64,000 bases of DNA from Chloroflexota bacterium (GTDB lineage: Bacteria; Chloroflexota; UBA11872), in the NCBI GenBank assembly GCA_026706485.1, contig JAPOYR010000010.1, positions 333,798-397,797 of the forward strand, written 5' to 3'. This document shows positions 50,456 through 59,312 of this stretch, one piece after another; position 1 is the first letter of the stretch, and every line of letters starts with the position of its first letter. Position numbers and translations under genes: made by a program. The notes under the pieces were generated by a model that worked only from the letters and a program-made list of their open reading frames with translations, was not told the DNA's origin and did not search any database.

Positions 50456-53218
50456 CTACGACCGTTGCATCCGCACCTGGTCTTGAAGTCCCAGGTCGCT
50501 CAGAATCTGCGTTAGCTCCGTCTCCATGTTTTGCGCATGCGCGGAGCCGACGGTCACTGAGAAGTCGACCGTCACCACGAGATCGTCGCCAGCGCGCAGC
50601 TTTGGAATCAGCTTCGTCCCGAGTCGGTTCCAAGTCTCCGGCGGAACAGGCCCGGAGAGGCGAATAGTTGTGGTGCCTGTGCCGGGACCCGGGCCAACGA
50701 TCGGTGGTGGTTCGGGGCCTGGCGGCGGTTCGGTGCCCGGACCCGTCCCGTTGTCCGGTTTCGGCGGCGGAGCTTCGCTTGCCGCCCTGAGTTCCTCAGC
50801 TTTGGCCTTGGTCAGGAGAAACACATCGGCCTCAAACGCCACTTCCTCTGGCAGAACAGGCTCCCGATACCACCAGCGCTCGAAGCCGCCGTCGGGCTTT
50901 GCGCCGGACGCTAGGCCGAAGTCACCCCGCGCTACAAAGTCGACGATCTGCCGTCGCAGGATGGCGTCTGGATCGATCAGGCGGGTCAGCGCGCCCGTAA
51001 GGAAGCTCTGGCGCAAGCTCAGCAGCGGCCAGGCCGCCGCATCTTTGAACGCGGGCGGCCAATGGCGATCGATATACCCCGCGCCGACGGACTCGTTGAG
51101 CAGCGCCTCGGTCTTTAGAGCGCTGATGATCCGTCCGCAAAGCGTGTCGCTGGCGCTGGCGTGCCCCGCGCCAAGGTCGATCACCTTGAGTCCGTTGCTT
51201 TCGTGGGAGTCGGCAAGCACAACGAACCGATAGGCGGCCCAAACCTCGTCCATTGCAGCCTGCTCCGCCTCTCGGACGCTGGCCCGCACGTCGGAGCGAT
51301 CCGCGCTGTCAAATTCGCTGCCCAGAGCGCCGTCGCGCACCTCTTTCTCCACTCGCCGCCACGCCAGCCACATTTCGGCTTTGTCGCGAAGCTCTCGGCC
51401 CGGTCTCCTCGCGCACCAGACCAAGGAACCCGGATACAGCCGGGGGGAACTACCCCGTTCCTTGGTCCATCGGCCAATGCGCTCGACGACCCCGATTGCC
51501 TGCCACTCCATCTCCGGATCGAGGACGACCAGCGTGAGGCGCGATGAGTCTTGAACGGCACTGCTGTCCTGTGGGAAGAAAACGACCGGAACGCTCGCAC
51601 TGGCTTTGAAGGCATCTTCGACAAGCCTGCGAATTGCAGGCCTGACTTCAGTTTCCTCATCGAGCGAGGCGCGACGGTCGCTTACGACCTTCTTCAGGGT
51701 CGCCTGATGGTGGATCAGGTAGCCGTCCGTTCCGTACCGGCGCACGAAGAAGCTGCGTGCTTCCAGCGCGTTCGCCATGCTGTCAATGGTCGTAGTCTCG
51801 ACTTCCGGCTCACCGAGGGCGAACCGCAATTCCGGCAGGTGCGCCACTTTCTCGAACTGTCCCCCGGACGACTCGAAGAGGATTGCCGTGCCCACCCGGC
51901 GGTGGATATCCCGCAGCGCTCCCTTGGTGTCCGCGTCAAGAGCCCTGGCATGGGCCATCGGTCCCGCCAGGTCGGCTTCGATTGCCACGTCGAGCCGTGT
52001 CTCTCCTAGTTGACCGAGAACGACAGCGCGGAACTCGGGCACGTGCAAGGGCGCCGAGCCCAGCGTGATCAACGGCTCAGTTCGAGCTTGTCGAAACTGC
52101 TCACGCGAAGCCCACGAGATCCACTGCGCCAGCATGGCCAGGGCGCCGCGGGTCTGTTGAAACTGGGGGAGCGCTTGCCACTTGCGCTGAAAGACCGAAA
52201 GCGTCGCCGGATGGAAGGGATAGCAGGCTTCGAATCGGCCTCTCAAGAACTCCTTGGCTCGGTCTTCCGTCGTCGCGGTATCCACGGCAAGCCACTCGGG
52301 TGGGAGCCGGGCAGTTCGTTCGAAGCACCAGTCGGCGTAGGCCCTGGCAACCCGCTTGCGAATGCGAGGCTTGCCCAAATCCTCGAAGAGCCGCCGTCGC
52401 ACGACCTCGCTTATTTCGGACTCGTCATTGGCGATCAGATCCCGAGCAACGCGCCGCACCACCTTGGTAATCCGTTCCTGCCATTGCTGATCCCAATCGG
52501 TCATTTCTACCTGGCTGCGCGGCAGGCTGATGACTGCCGCAGCTTGCGTGGTGCCGGTCACGGCGACGGTCAGGTTTTGTAGGAACGCGTGAAAGCTGTC
52601 GGCCATTCCTCGATGGCGGTTAACAAAGTTCAGCACTTCGTCGAACAGCAGTAGCACCGGGGCATCCGCGGCAGCGAAGACTCGGGCCAGCGCTTCGGTG
52701 CCTGGTGGAGCAGTTCGCGCGGCGGCGCCCAGGGCGACGACGCCCGCGTCCCCCGCCAGTTGGCGGGCCAAATCGATCCAGGGCGTTTCGCGCCCCTCGG
52801 TTGGGTCCCAAGCATTGCCGACAAACACGCCGACGCGGGCCGATGGCACAGTCGCAACCCCGGCCATGGTGAGCAGACCCGACACGCCCGGCAGCCCAAC
52901 GGCATCCGCACCGGTGTTGGCCAGGTGATACAGCGCGGTGAGTGTGTGCGTCTTGCCACCGCCGAACTGCGTGATGAGCGCCAGCACCGGCGCCGTGTTC
53001 TCAGTCCGCCCGGACAAGCGCCGCAGCACCATGCCGGCGTGCTCGGTCAGCGCACGGGTAAAGCACGTGCGGGAGAAGAAGTGCGCAGGGTCCCGGTAAT
53101 CCGGGGGCGCGGTTCCCGCCACTACCTGCTCGAGGGCGATGGCGAACTCGTCGGGACTGAAGGATCGGCCTTCCCGAACTTCCGGACGGAGAGTTACAAC
53201 TCGATACCAGGGATCCAT
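50456..53218 (-). CDS. DUF499-type AAA ATPase
   Basis: 920 residues. The start 'PWYRVVTLRPEVREGRSFSP' and 'DPAHFFSRTCFTRALTEHAG' is the DUF499 signature. Walker A is 'ALITQFGGGKTHTLTALYHL' (~residues 85-100) and Walker B 'PVLLLFDEVLNFVNRHRG' (~190). The middle has 'QFQQTRGALAMLAQWI', also typical. A Pro/Gly-rich linker (GPGTEPPPGPEPPPIVGPGP) separates a small C-terminal beta domain. In the family this ATPase sits beside a DUF1156 DNA methylase and an SNF2 helicase, as here, and is predicted to drive DNA restriction or translocation. 85 bases after the methylase stop, same strand. Confidence 0.8.
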   Translation of the reverse strand: MDPWYRVVTLRPEVREGRSFSPDEFAIALEQVVAGTAPPDYRDPAHFFSRTCFTRALTEHAGMVLRRLSGRTENTAPVLALITQFGGGKTHTLTALYHLANTGADAVGLPGVSGLLTMAGVATVPSARVGVFVGNAWDPTEGRETPWIDLARQLAGDAGVVALGAAARTAPPGTEALARVFAAADAPVLLLFDEVLNFVNRHRGMADSFHAFLQNLTVAVTGTTQAAAVISLPRSQVEMTDWDQQWQERITKVVRRVARDLIANDESEISEVVRRRLFEDLGKPRIRKRVARAYADWCFERTARLPPEWLAVDTATTEDRAKEFLRGRFEACYPFHPATLSVFQRKWQALPQFQQTRGALAMLAQWISWASREQFRQARTEPLITLGSAPLHVPEFRAVVLGQLGETRLDVAIEADLAGPMAHARALDADTKGALRDIHRRVGTAILFESSGGQFEKVAHLPELRFALGEPEVETTTIDSMANALEARSFFVRRYGTDGYLIHHQATLKKVVSDRRASLDEETEVRPAIRRLVEDAFKASASVPVVFFPQDSSAVQDSSRLTLVVLDPEMEWQAIGVVERIGRWTKERGSSPRLYPGSLVWCARRPGRELRDKAEMWLAWRRVEKEVRDGALGSEFDSADRSDVRASVREAEQAAMDEVWAAYRFVVLADSHESNGLKVIDLGAGHASASDTLCGRIISALKTEALLNESVGAGYIDRHWPPAFKDAAAWPLLSLRQSFLTGALTRLIDPDAILRRQIVDFVARGDFGLASGAKPDGGFERWWYREPVLPEEVAFEADVFLLTKAKAEELRAASEAPPPKPDNGTGPGTEPPPGPEPPPIVGPGPGTGTTTIRLSGPVPPETWNRLGTKLIPKLRAGDDLVVTVDFSVTVGSAHAQNMETELTQILSDLGLQDQVRMQRS

Positions 53219-53303
53219 GTTCTAGGTCACTACCGGCATGAGAACGACGGCGTCGCGAAATGACTCTCGGTTCCCAGGAATGACCATCGTGTAGCCCACT
53301 AAA

Positions 53304-56234
53304 TCACCGCGGCACCGCAAGGAGCATGGCGTCGAGCAGACGTTTTTCCTGGCTGCCGCGAGGGTAAAGGGCGGAGAGAGCGTTGGCGAGACGCAGGAAG
53401 TCGGGTCCGCGGTCCTGCTCAGCCTCCAGCAAGTTGCGCAGCGCCTGTGTGCGCCCCGACCCTTGAAAGAGCATCGCGATGTGGACCCGGTCCAGCGTGG
53501 TGGCTTCCAGCGTAGCTCGAAGTTCGTCTCCCGCAGCCTGTGCGCGTACGCGGCGCCGCGCACGGGTTCGCGTGCCGGCGGGCTCGGCAGGGAACAGGGT
53601 GAGCTGCGCCGCGGCTTCCGCGCTGGACTCGATCTCGTCGGCCAGTCCGCCGGCCCCGGACTGGCCGAAGAGTTGCCGGCTGCGTGCCGCGACCGGCAGC
53701 AAGCGCACAACGCCCTTACGCGTCTCGATGATGCGCGATCCCCAGTCGTCCAGATGGATGCCCAGCGGCTGGGCGAACCGGCGCACCACGTCGAAAGGCA
53801 GGCTGTAGGCGGCGGCCGTTCCGCGCGGAATCTCATCTTCGTCGGAATCCCCGCCCCCGCTGGTGCTCTGCAGCGTCCAGAGAAACAACGCGGTCAGGCG
53901 GGCGTCTTCTTCAAGCGCCGCGGCGAGACCATTGCGGGCCTGGGCCTCGGCGGTTCCCAGCACCTGGCGCAACGCCTCCGTTCCGACAACCTCCCAAACT
54001 CTCTCAAGGTATTCCGAGAGGGCGACCTCTCGACCCTCCGCAGTCTCAACGGCGGAATAGCGGCTGTAGATCTCCAGAGCCGGACCAACGCACGCAAAGA
54101 CCAAGTCCGCGCCGCGGATACCTTCGCCCTGCAGGCGCTCCATCCATGAACCGACGCGCACCGGCAGCTCCCGCAGTACATCGGCCCAATCGCCAATTCG
54201 TGCATCTCGAGACCGCGGCCGGCAAATCAGATGCACACTGGTTGCCAATGCTGCAGAGTCCTGCGAACGAAGCCGACCAGGCCTCTCAGTTGCTATGGGC
54301 CAGGAACCCGTGATAGTCCAACCACCCTGGATCATGCCGGAAAGAAGAGCTTCCCATCCTTCTGTGGTCTTGTGGGCGAAGACCACCGAGCCGATTCCAT
54401 CCTCATGCAATATGCGCCGGCCCTCAGTGAAGGCAACAGCCATGCCATCTTCGAAGAACTGTTGGTCCTTGTGAGGGTAACGCTCGGAGTCCCAGTGGGC
54501 CATTTCACATAGTTCTTGGTCCTTGGGAGTCAGTTGGTTGTCCGGATCGAAGGGATCTTTCAGCAAAGGATGATTGGGCAATGCACGCTTCAGCCATACA
54601 AAGAAAAAGTCAGAAAGGTCGGCATAGGGGACTGCAAAGTAGTACGGCGGGTCAGTAAACCAGACGCTGGCCGAATGGTCAGGCAGTGGATGGTCGGCCC
54701 CATCGGCCTGCTCAACTTGACCTGTTGGACACCCGGGGATTGCGTTGATAACTCTAGCGATCCACCCTATTGCTCCGTCGATATTTCCAGACGAATCCGT
54801 TAACTGTGCGGCCTCGGCAAAGTCCCAGACCATAGGCAACGCTTGTCTGCCAAAAGTATGGGCGACAAATTCGCCCCCTTCTGCCCAAATCACGCCAGAA
54901 CTTCCGTAGTCAGCACATCTTCCAACTACCATAGCTAGAGCCAAGCTCGCTACATCTCCATCTGAACTTCTCGCAATCCCGCTCGCGAATTCTACCAACG
55001 CCAGCTTCTGCCTAGCCGTAAACAAGTCGCCCCATGTATTGATGCCGTAAATCGGAACGTTAAAGGTTCCGCTCATCAGCGGCAGCACCTCATTTGGTAC
55101 AGGACAGAGACTCTGCTGCCCGCTGCGCTCCCACTCGACCAAGAGACTCTCCACACGCTTCTGCGCCGATCGAACCGCCGCATAGTCAGTGTGCGTCGGC
55201 AGCCGGTATCGGCGGCCCCGCTCGCTGGACCTGAGCGTCACCACCGCCGTCATGCGGGCACCTCCGATGCGATTGCCCTCCGCATCGAAAACCGTGTCCG
55301 TGCCGCCGCGCTGACTGGCAAGCTGTGCGCGAACCCTCTCCGGCGCGAGCACCGCGCCGCAGCAGAGACAGGTGGCCCTGGCTCGGGCGACAGTGCCGCC
55401 AGGAACCTCATGGTCGGCTGTTGGGATGAATATCTCGAAGTTCACCCACGGCGCAACGCCGTCCGCCCGTTCCACCCTGGGCCACAGGGCCCGCTTGCGC
55501 TTCGGTTTCTTGCACAGCCATAGTGACCGCAGCAGTGGTATCTCGGCACCGCAGTTGGGAGCTTCGCAGCGCACGGTGCGCGCCCAGAGATAGGCGATGG
55601 GCGTGGCCCCATCTGGGTCTTTGGGATACAGGTCTGCCAGCTCCCGCTCAGCCTTGGCCTTGATTTCCGCGCCGACCCGCTGAAGCTCCTCGGCCAGCTT
55701 CGGACCGTGCCGCGGGATGTCCTCCAGCATCACCTTGAGGATCAGGCAGGCCACCGGGTTGAGGTCACTGGCGAAGGCCTCGCAGCCCAGCCGCAGCGCC
55801 TCCAACGGAATGGATCCACCCCCCGCAAACGGGTCCACCACCAGCGGCGTCTCCTGCGGGTGCGCAGCCTTTACCAGCATTCGCGCAACGCGCAGATAGA
55901 CCGGAAATGCCGCCATGTCCCAGTTGGCGAATGCGCCGATGAACCAGAGCAGCGCCCGGCGAAGCTCCTCATCGCTGCGTGGCGGCTGCCGAACTTCGCT
56001 TAGGATCGTTGGCGCCTGGGTCTTGAACGCCTCAGGACAGTTGGGATCACAAGGATCGGGCAGCAGCAGCGCCATAAGCACCGCGCGCGACGAGGCCAGT
56101 GGCCTCCGCGCCCACCAAATGTGCAACGTTGACGGATGCCCATGCCGGATTGATTTCTCACGCGCCGCGTGCCGCGAGACCTCGGCAATGGGGAAGTCCA
56201 CCTCAGCCAGGCGTTTGCATGCCTTAGGAATCAT
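53304..56234 (-). CDS. DUF1156 DNA methyltransferase
   Basis: 976 residues. The N-terminal DUF1156 block reads 'AEVDFPIAEVSRHAAREKSI', 'RHGHPSTLHIWWARRPLASS', 'RAVLMALLLPDP' (residues ~9-55). Motif I for SAM is 'VVDPFAGGGSIPLEALRLGC' (~137-156), and the catalytic motif IV is 'VWFTDPPYYFAVPYADLSDF' (~527-546). The length is usual for the family, annotated as adenine-specific methylases. DUF1156-DUF499-helicase neighbourhoods were predicted as a restriction-like system. The methylase would protect host DNA. Intact, with all key residues. Confidence 0.85.
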   Translation of the reverse strand: MIPKACKRLAEVDFPIAEVSRHAAREKSIRHGHPSTLHIWWARRPLASSRAVLMALLLPDPCDPNCPEAFKTQAPTILSEVRQPPRSDEELRRALLWFIGAFANWDMAAFPVYLRVARMLVKAAHPQETPLVVDPFAGGGSIPLEALRLGCEAFASDLNPVACLILKVMLEDIPRHGPKLAEELQRVGAEIKAKAERELADLYPKDPDGATPIAYLWARTVRCEAPNCGAEIPLLRSLWLCKKPKRKRALWPRVERADGVAPWVNFEIFIPTADHEVPGGTVARARATCLCCGAVLAPERVRAQLASQRGGTDTVFDAEGNRIGGARMTAVVTLRSSERGRRYRLPTHTDYAAVRSAQKRVESLLVEWERSGQQSLCPVPNEVLPLMSGTFNVPIYGINTWGDLFTARQKLALVEFASGIARSSDGDVASLALAMVVGRCADYGSSGVIWAEGGEFVAHTFGRQALPMVWDFAEAAQLTDSSGNIDGAIGWIARVINAIPGCPTGQVEQADGADHPLPDHSASVWFTDPPYYFAVPYADLSDFFFVWLKRALPNHPLLKDPFDPDNQLTPKDQELCEMAHWDSERYPHKDQQFFEDGMAVAFTEGRRILHEDGIGSVVFAHKTTEGWEALLSGMIQGGWTITGSWPIATERPGRLRSQDSAALATSVHLICRPRSRDARIGDWADVLRELPVRVGSWMERLQGEGIRGADLVFACVGPALEIYSRYSAVETAEGREVALSEYLERVWEVVGTEALRQVLGTAEAQARNGLAAALEEDARLTALFLWTLQSTSGGGDSDEDEIPRGTAAAYSLPFDVVRRFAQPLGIHLDDWGSRIIETRKGVVRLLPVAARSRQLFGQSGAGGLADEIESSAEAAAQLTLFPAEPAGTRTRARRRVRAQAAGDELRATLEATTLDRVHIAMLFQGSGRTQALRNLLEAEQDRGPDFLRLANALSALYPRGSQEKRLLDAMLLAVPR

Positions 56235-56259
56235 CTAGAGATTCCGGCTTCGGCTGACT

Positions 56260-58377
56260 TCACGCCGCCTTTCCCCAGCGGTGCTGCACGTACTTCACCG
56301 CCTCGTTCACCGGAAGCGGGCGGGTGGCATTGCCAGTGCGAAGGAAAAAGACCGCGGAATTTCGGTCATCCACGTAGATCGGATGGTCGCTCGCTTCGAC
56401 CGTCACCTGGCAAACGTCATGTCCGTCGATCTCGTGGAAGGTGATTGTCAGGTACGACGACGCCGCTTCGCCGAGATCGCGCGCGACGAGCTGTTGCAGG
56501 TGCAGCTCGAATCCGTCTCGATCCTTTTTCTTCAAGGTCCCGTAGTCAGCCGAGATCCCAACAGCGGCTCCGGCGTCGTCGACGCCGATTAGGAGTGTGC
56601 CGCCGTTCCCGTTCAGGAATCCGGCCATCGTCTTGATAGCAACCTTCTCGAGTTCCTTGTTCACACGCTCATCGCGACGGTCCCAGCGAAGACTTGACTT
56701 GAATTCGAGCGTGTCGTTCTCGCCCGCCTCCATGCGCCGTCGAACGGCAGACTCGTCCGTCTCATCCTCTTCACCCTTGGGAATCCAGCTGGCAATGAAC
56801 TCATTCATGGCCTGGGCCAGCAACTGCCTGCGGGCAGCAAGGAAGTTGAAGAAGCTATCCGCCCCCCATAGCTCCCGATCCATCGGCACTCTTTGTGCTC
56901 GGAGTGCGCCCGGCTGATTCCCTTCAATGTCGACGAGGTACTCCGCCGGGGACGCGGCGGCTATCTTTCGATTGGCCTTCTGTGTGAGGAAAGCCCGGTT
57001 TGCAACCTCGTTGATTGACCGGCTATCAGACTTTGAGTGCAGCCCCGCCTTTAGGAGAATCTTTCTCGGAAAGATGTGGTGAGACTCAAGGCCGTTGCGT
57101 TTGCCAACGGCGTCGTCGTAAAGCCGAATACCCGAGAACCAGTCTCGAGCGCCACGAGCTCGGGCCAACACATAGCTGAATCGTCCCAAGGCCGAGCCGA
57201 TGCCCGCCCCGGCTAGGTCGGACGCCTCCAGGGTAAGCCGACCCCGCTCGCGCAAGATGGCTGCCTCAAGCTCAGGCGTGGGATCGGGGTCACTGTTGGA
57301 CACCAGGGCCGTGTCTTGCTGAAGCTTCGTCTCGGTTGCGCCCGAGTACCGCGCCCACAGGCCGGCCAAATACATCCAACGGATAAACCGGCGCTTGATC
57401 GCGTCATTCGGAAAGCTACCCCCCTGCCGCGCGAGGTATACGGTCATCGGCACGAGGACGTTGCTGGTCGGCAAGTCATTTAGATCGTCGACAAATGCCT
57501 CGTGCTTCAAGACGTTCACGAGATGCTCAAACGCCACCTGCGTCTCAAGCCAGGCATCTTGAAGCTGCTCCGCAGGAACTCTAAGGAACGCACCTTCCAG
57601 CGTCACCGATCCAGTTGCTATACCGGCGAGGCATCGGACGAGGAAACCGAAATCCCCCCCGAACCCGTGCTTGGTCATCTCCCCATTGAATGTGCGCAGC
57701 TCTGCGCGGGCCTCGGGCCAAATGCTGCAAATGTGGGCCAACGCTAGATCAACCTTGGTAAGCGGCGTTCCACTGCTATTGACCCGATTAAAGATGTCTA
57801 CCACTTCGTCGACGGTATAGTTGTCTCCCGTCACCTGGTCGACCGTATAGTTGTAGCCGCGAATCTGGTCAAGCCTGGCAAGTCTGGACAGATTGTTCTG
57901 GATGATTTCCCGGAGCTCATCAGGCAAATCTCCTAGCCTGTCCAGCAAGCTATTCAGCCCCTCACTAAGAAAGTCGTGAACACTGAACCAGGCGGGATTG
58001 TTTTCCATATGGGTCTTTTGCCAAAACCGGAATTCTTCAGTTTGCACATTGAAGTAGAGGTCGAAGAACAGCGACTCACCTTCGTAGAACGGCGGCGCCT
58101 TCCCTTCGACTAGAACGTATAGCGTCGTAAGCCGCTGCTGGCCATCGAGGAGCAACAGGGAGTGGCCGTTGGAACTCGAATCATCCCCGCGAACTGTGGA
58201 CGGCTTGTAGGTTCGCCATACAAGCAGATGGCCCGTTGGGTGCTTGCGATACAGCGACTGCATGAGGCCTCGTACCTGGTCACGCTTCCACACATAGCCG
58301 CGCTGGAACTCAGGCAACAGAATTTCATTCCGCTCGATCTGGCTGAGCAAGTCCTGGATGGATTTCACTTCATGCAT
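56260..58377 (-). CDS. DUF262/HNH protein fused to an AlbA_2 (Schlafen-type) domain
   Basis: 705 residues. N-terminal DUF262: 'LLPEFQRGYVWKRDQVRGLM' (~19-38), 'LLLLDGQQRLTTLYVLVEGK' (~74-93), 'NRVNSSGTPLTKVDLALAHI' (~200). Then a DUF1524-like part with 'GLESHHIFPRKILLKAG' (~437) and 'VANRAFLTQKANRKIAAASP'. From ~555 a Schlafen AlbA_2 domain follows: 'ENDTLEFKSSLRWDRRDERV', 'AIKTMAGFLNGNGGTLLIGV', 'DDAGAAVGI'. DUF262 proteins are NTP-driven nucleases for modified DNA, and AlbA_2 domains bind or cut nucleic acid. The fusion suggests an added recognition or cleavage module. Moderately lower GC than the methylase. Confidence 0.75.
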   Translation of the reverse strand: MHEVKSIQDLLSQIERNEILLPEFQRGYVWKRDQVRGLMQSLYRKHPTGHLLVWRTYKPSTVRGDDSSSNGHSLLLLDGQQRLTTLYVLVEGKAPPFYEGESLFFDLYFNVQTEEFRFWQKTHMENNPAWFSVHDFLSEGLNSLLDRLGDLPDELREIIQNNLSRLARLDQIRGYNYTVDQVTGDNYTVDEVVDIFNRVNSSGTPLTKVDLALAHICSIWPEARAELRTFNGEMTKHGFGGDFGFLVRCLAGIATGSVTLEGAFLRVPAEQLQDAWLETQVAFEHLVNVLKHEAFVDDLNDLPTSNVLVPMTVYLARQGGSFPNDAIKRRFIRWMYLAGLWARYSGATETKLQQDTALVSNSDPDPTPELEAAILRERGRLTLEASDLAGAGIGSALGRFSYVLARARGARDWFSGIRLYDDAVGKRNGLESHHIFPRKILLKAGLHSKSDSRSINEVANRAFLTQKANRKIAAASPAEYLVDIEGNQPGALRAQRVPMDRELWGADSFFNFLAARRQLLAQAMNEFIASWIPKGEEDETDESAVRRRMEAGENDTLEFKSSLRWDRRDERVNKELEKVAIKTMAGFLNGNGGTLLIGVDDAGAAVGISADYGTLKKKDRDGFELHLQQLVARDLGEAASSYLTITFHEIDGHDVCQVTVEASDHPIYVDDRNSAVFFLRTGNATRPLPVNEAVKYVQHRWGKAA

Positions 58378-58492
58378 TGCGGTACCTCAAACTGCTGAGG
58401 CCATTTGGGCGGATCCGCGTGGCTCGGAGGACAGGGGCGTGTGGCATCCATCTGCCAATCGCGTGATCGAGCCCCACTGATTCATATCGCGT

Positions 58493-59190
58493 TCACGCAT
58501 CGTGCGTCCGCCCTCCATAGGGAGGCTGATCTTCCCGAACGACCATCGGCTGGGTCAATGCGTCGACCGCCAGCCGATAGTGTTGCACTTTTCGGACCTC
58601 GTGACAGGGGCGCTGGGCCGGATCCTTGATGGCCTCCTGCAGTTTCGGTTCGGCCGCGCAGTTGGTGACGACAAACAGCCAGTAGTTGAGATCGCTCTCC
58701 AAGCCTTCACAGCCCAGTCGCAGCACATCCAGCGGTATTGCGCCTACGCACGCAAGCCGGTCCACTACCACCGGCTTCTCCACCGGGAGCTCGGCCCGCA
58801 CCAACGACCGGCCCACCGTTACGTATTCGGGATCCACGGAGTTATCATAGTCAGCGAAGCTTGCGATGAACTGAAGCATCACACCCCGCAACCCCGCATC
58901 AGTTCTGACGGCCTTGCCTCACCCTGCCAGACCCAAGCGCAGCCCAACCACAGAGCGAAACGCCTCTTCCTTGAACTGCTCTGGGCACTGAGAATCGCCA
59001 GTGTCGGGCAGGACCGGAGACACGAGCATAGCGCACGACGAGCCGAAAGGTCGCCGTGCCCACCAGAGAGTTAACATGCAGGGGTGTCCACACCGAATCG
59101 CCATCTCTGGAGCCGCATGCCGTCAAGCTCCAGCGATTGCGAAGACCAATTCAGCGAGGCGTTTGCGGTCTTTCGGGATCTCAGTAGCGC
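58493..59190 (-). pseudogene. Chimeric pseudogene: DUF1156 methylase start joined to helicase end
   Basis: From about 59190 the minus strand reads TEIPKDRKRLAELVFAIAGA, TGA, RHAA..., 'AIRCGHPCMLTLWWARRPFG', 'EQFKEEAFRSVVGL', then in another frame 'MLQFIASFADYDNSVDPEYV' and 'VVVDRLACVGAIPLDVLRLG', 'CEGLESDLN'. All of this matches the first ~160 residues of the DUF1156 methylase at 53304. It switches mid-gene to 'YWLFVVTNCAAEPKLQEAIK', 'DPAQRPCHEVRKVQHYRLAV' and 'DALTQPMVV', the last ~60 residues of the helicase at 62159. A deletion must have fused the start of one gene to the end of another from a second copy of the system. Confidence 0.75.
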
Positions 59191-59312
59191 CTAGCCCGAA
59201 CACATCTACGCTCCGTTCCGAGGAGGGGTCCTCAGCGGAGTCTTATCCGACATGCGTCGCATCAGGCGACAAAGTAAACTGAACCATTAACGATTTCATG
59301 CCTTGCTCTGCT

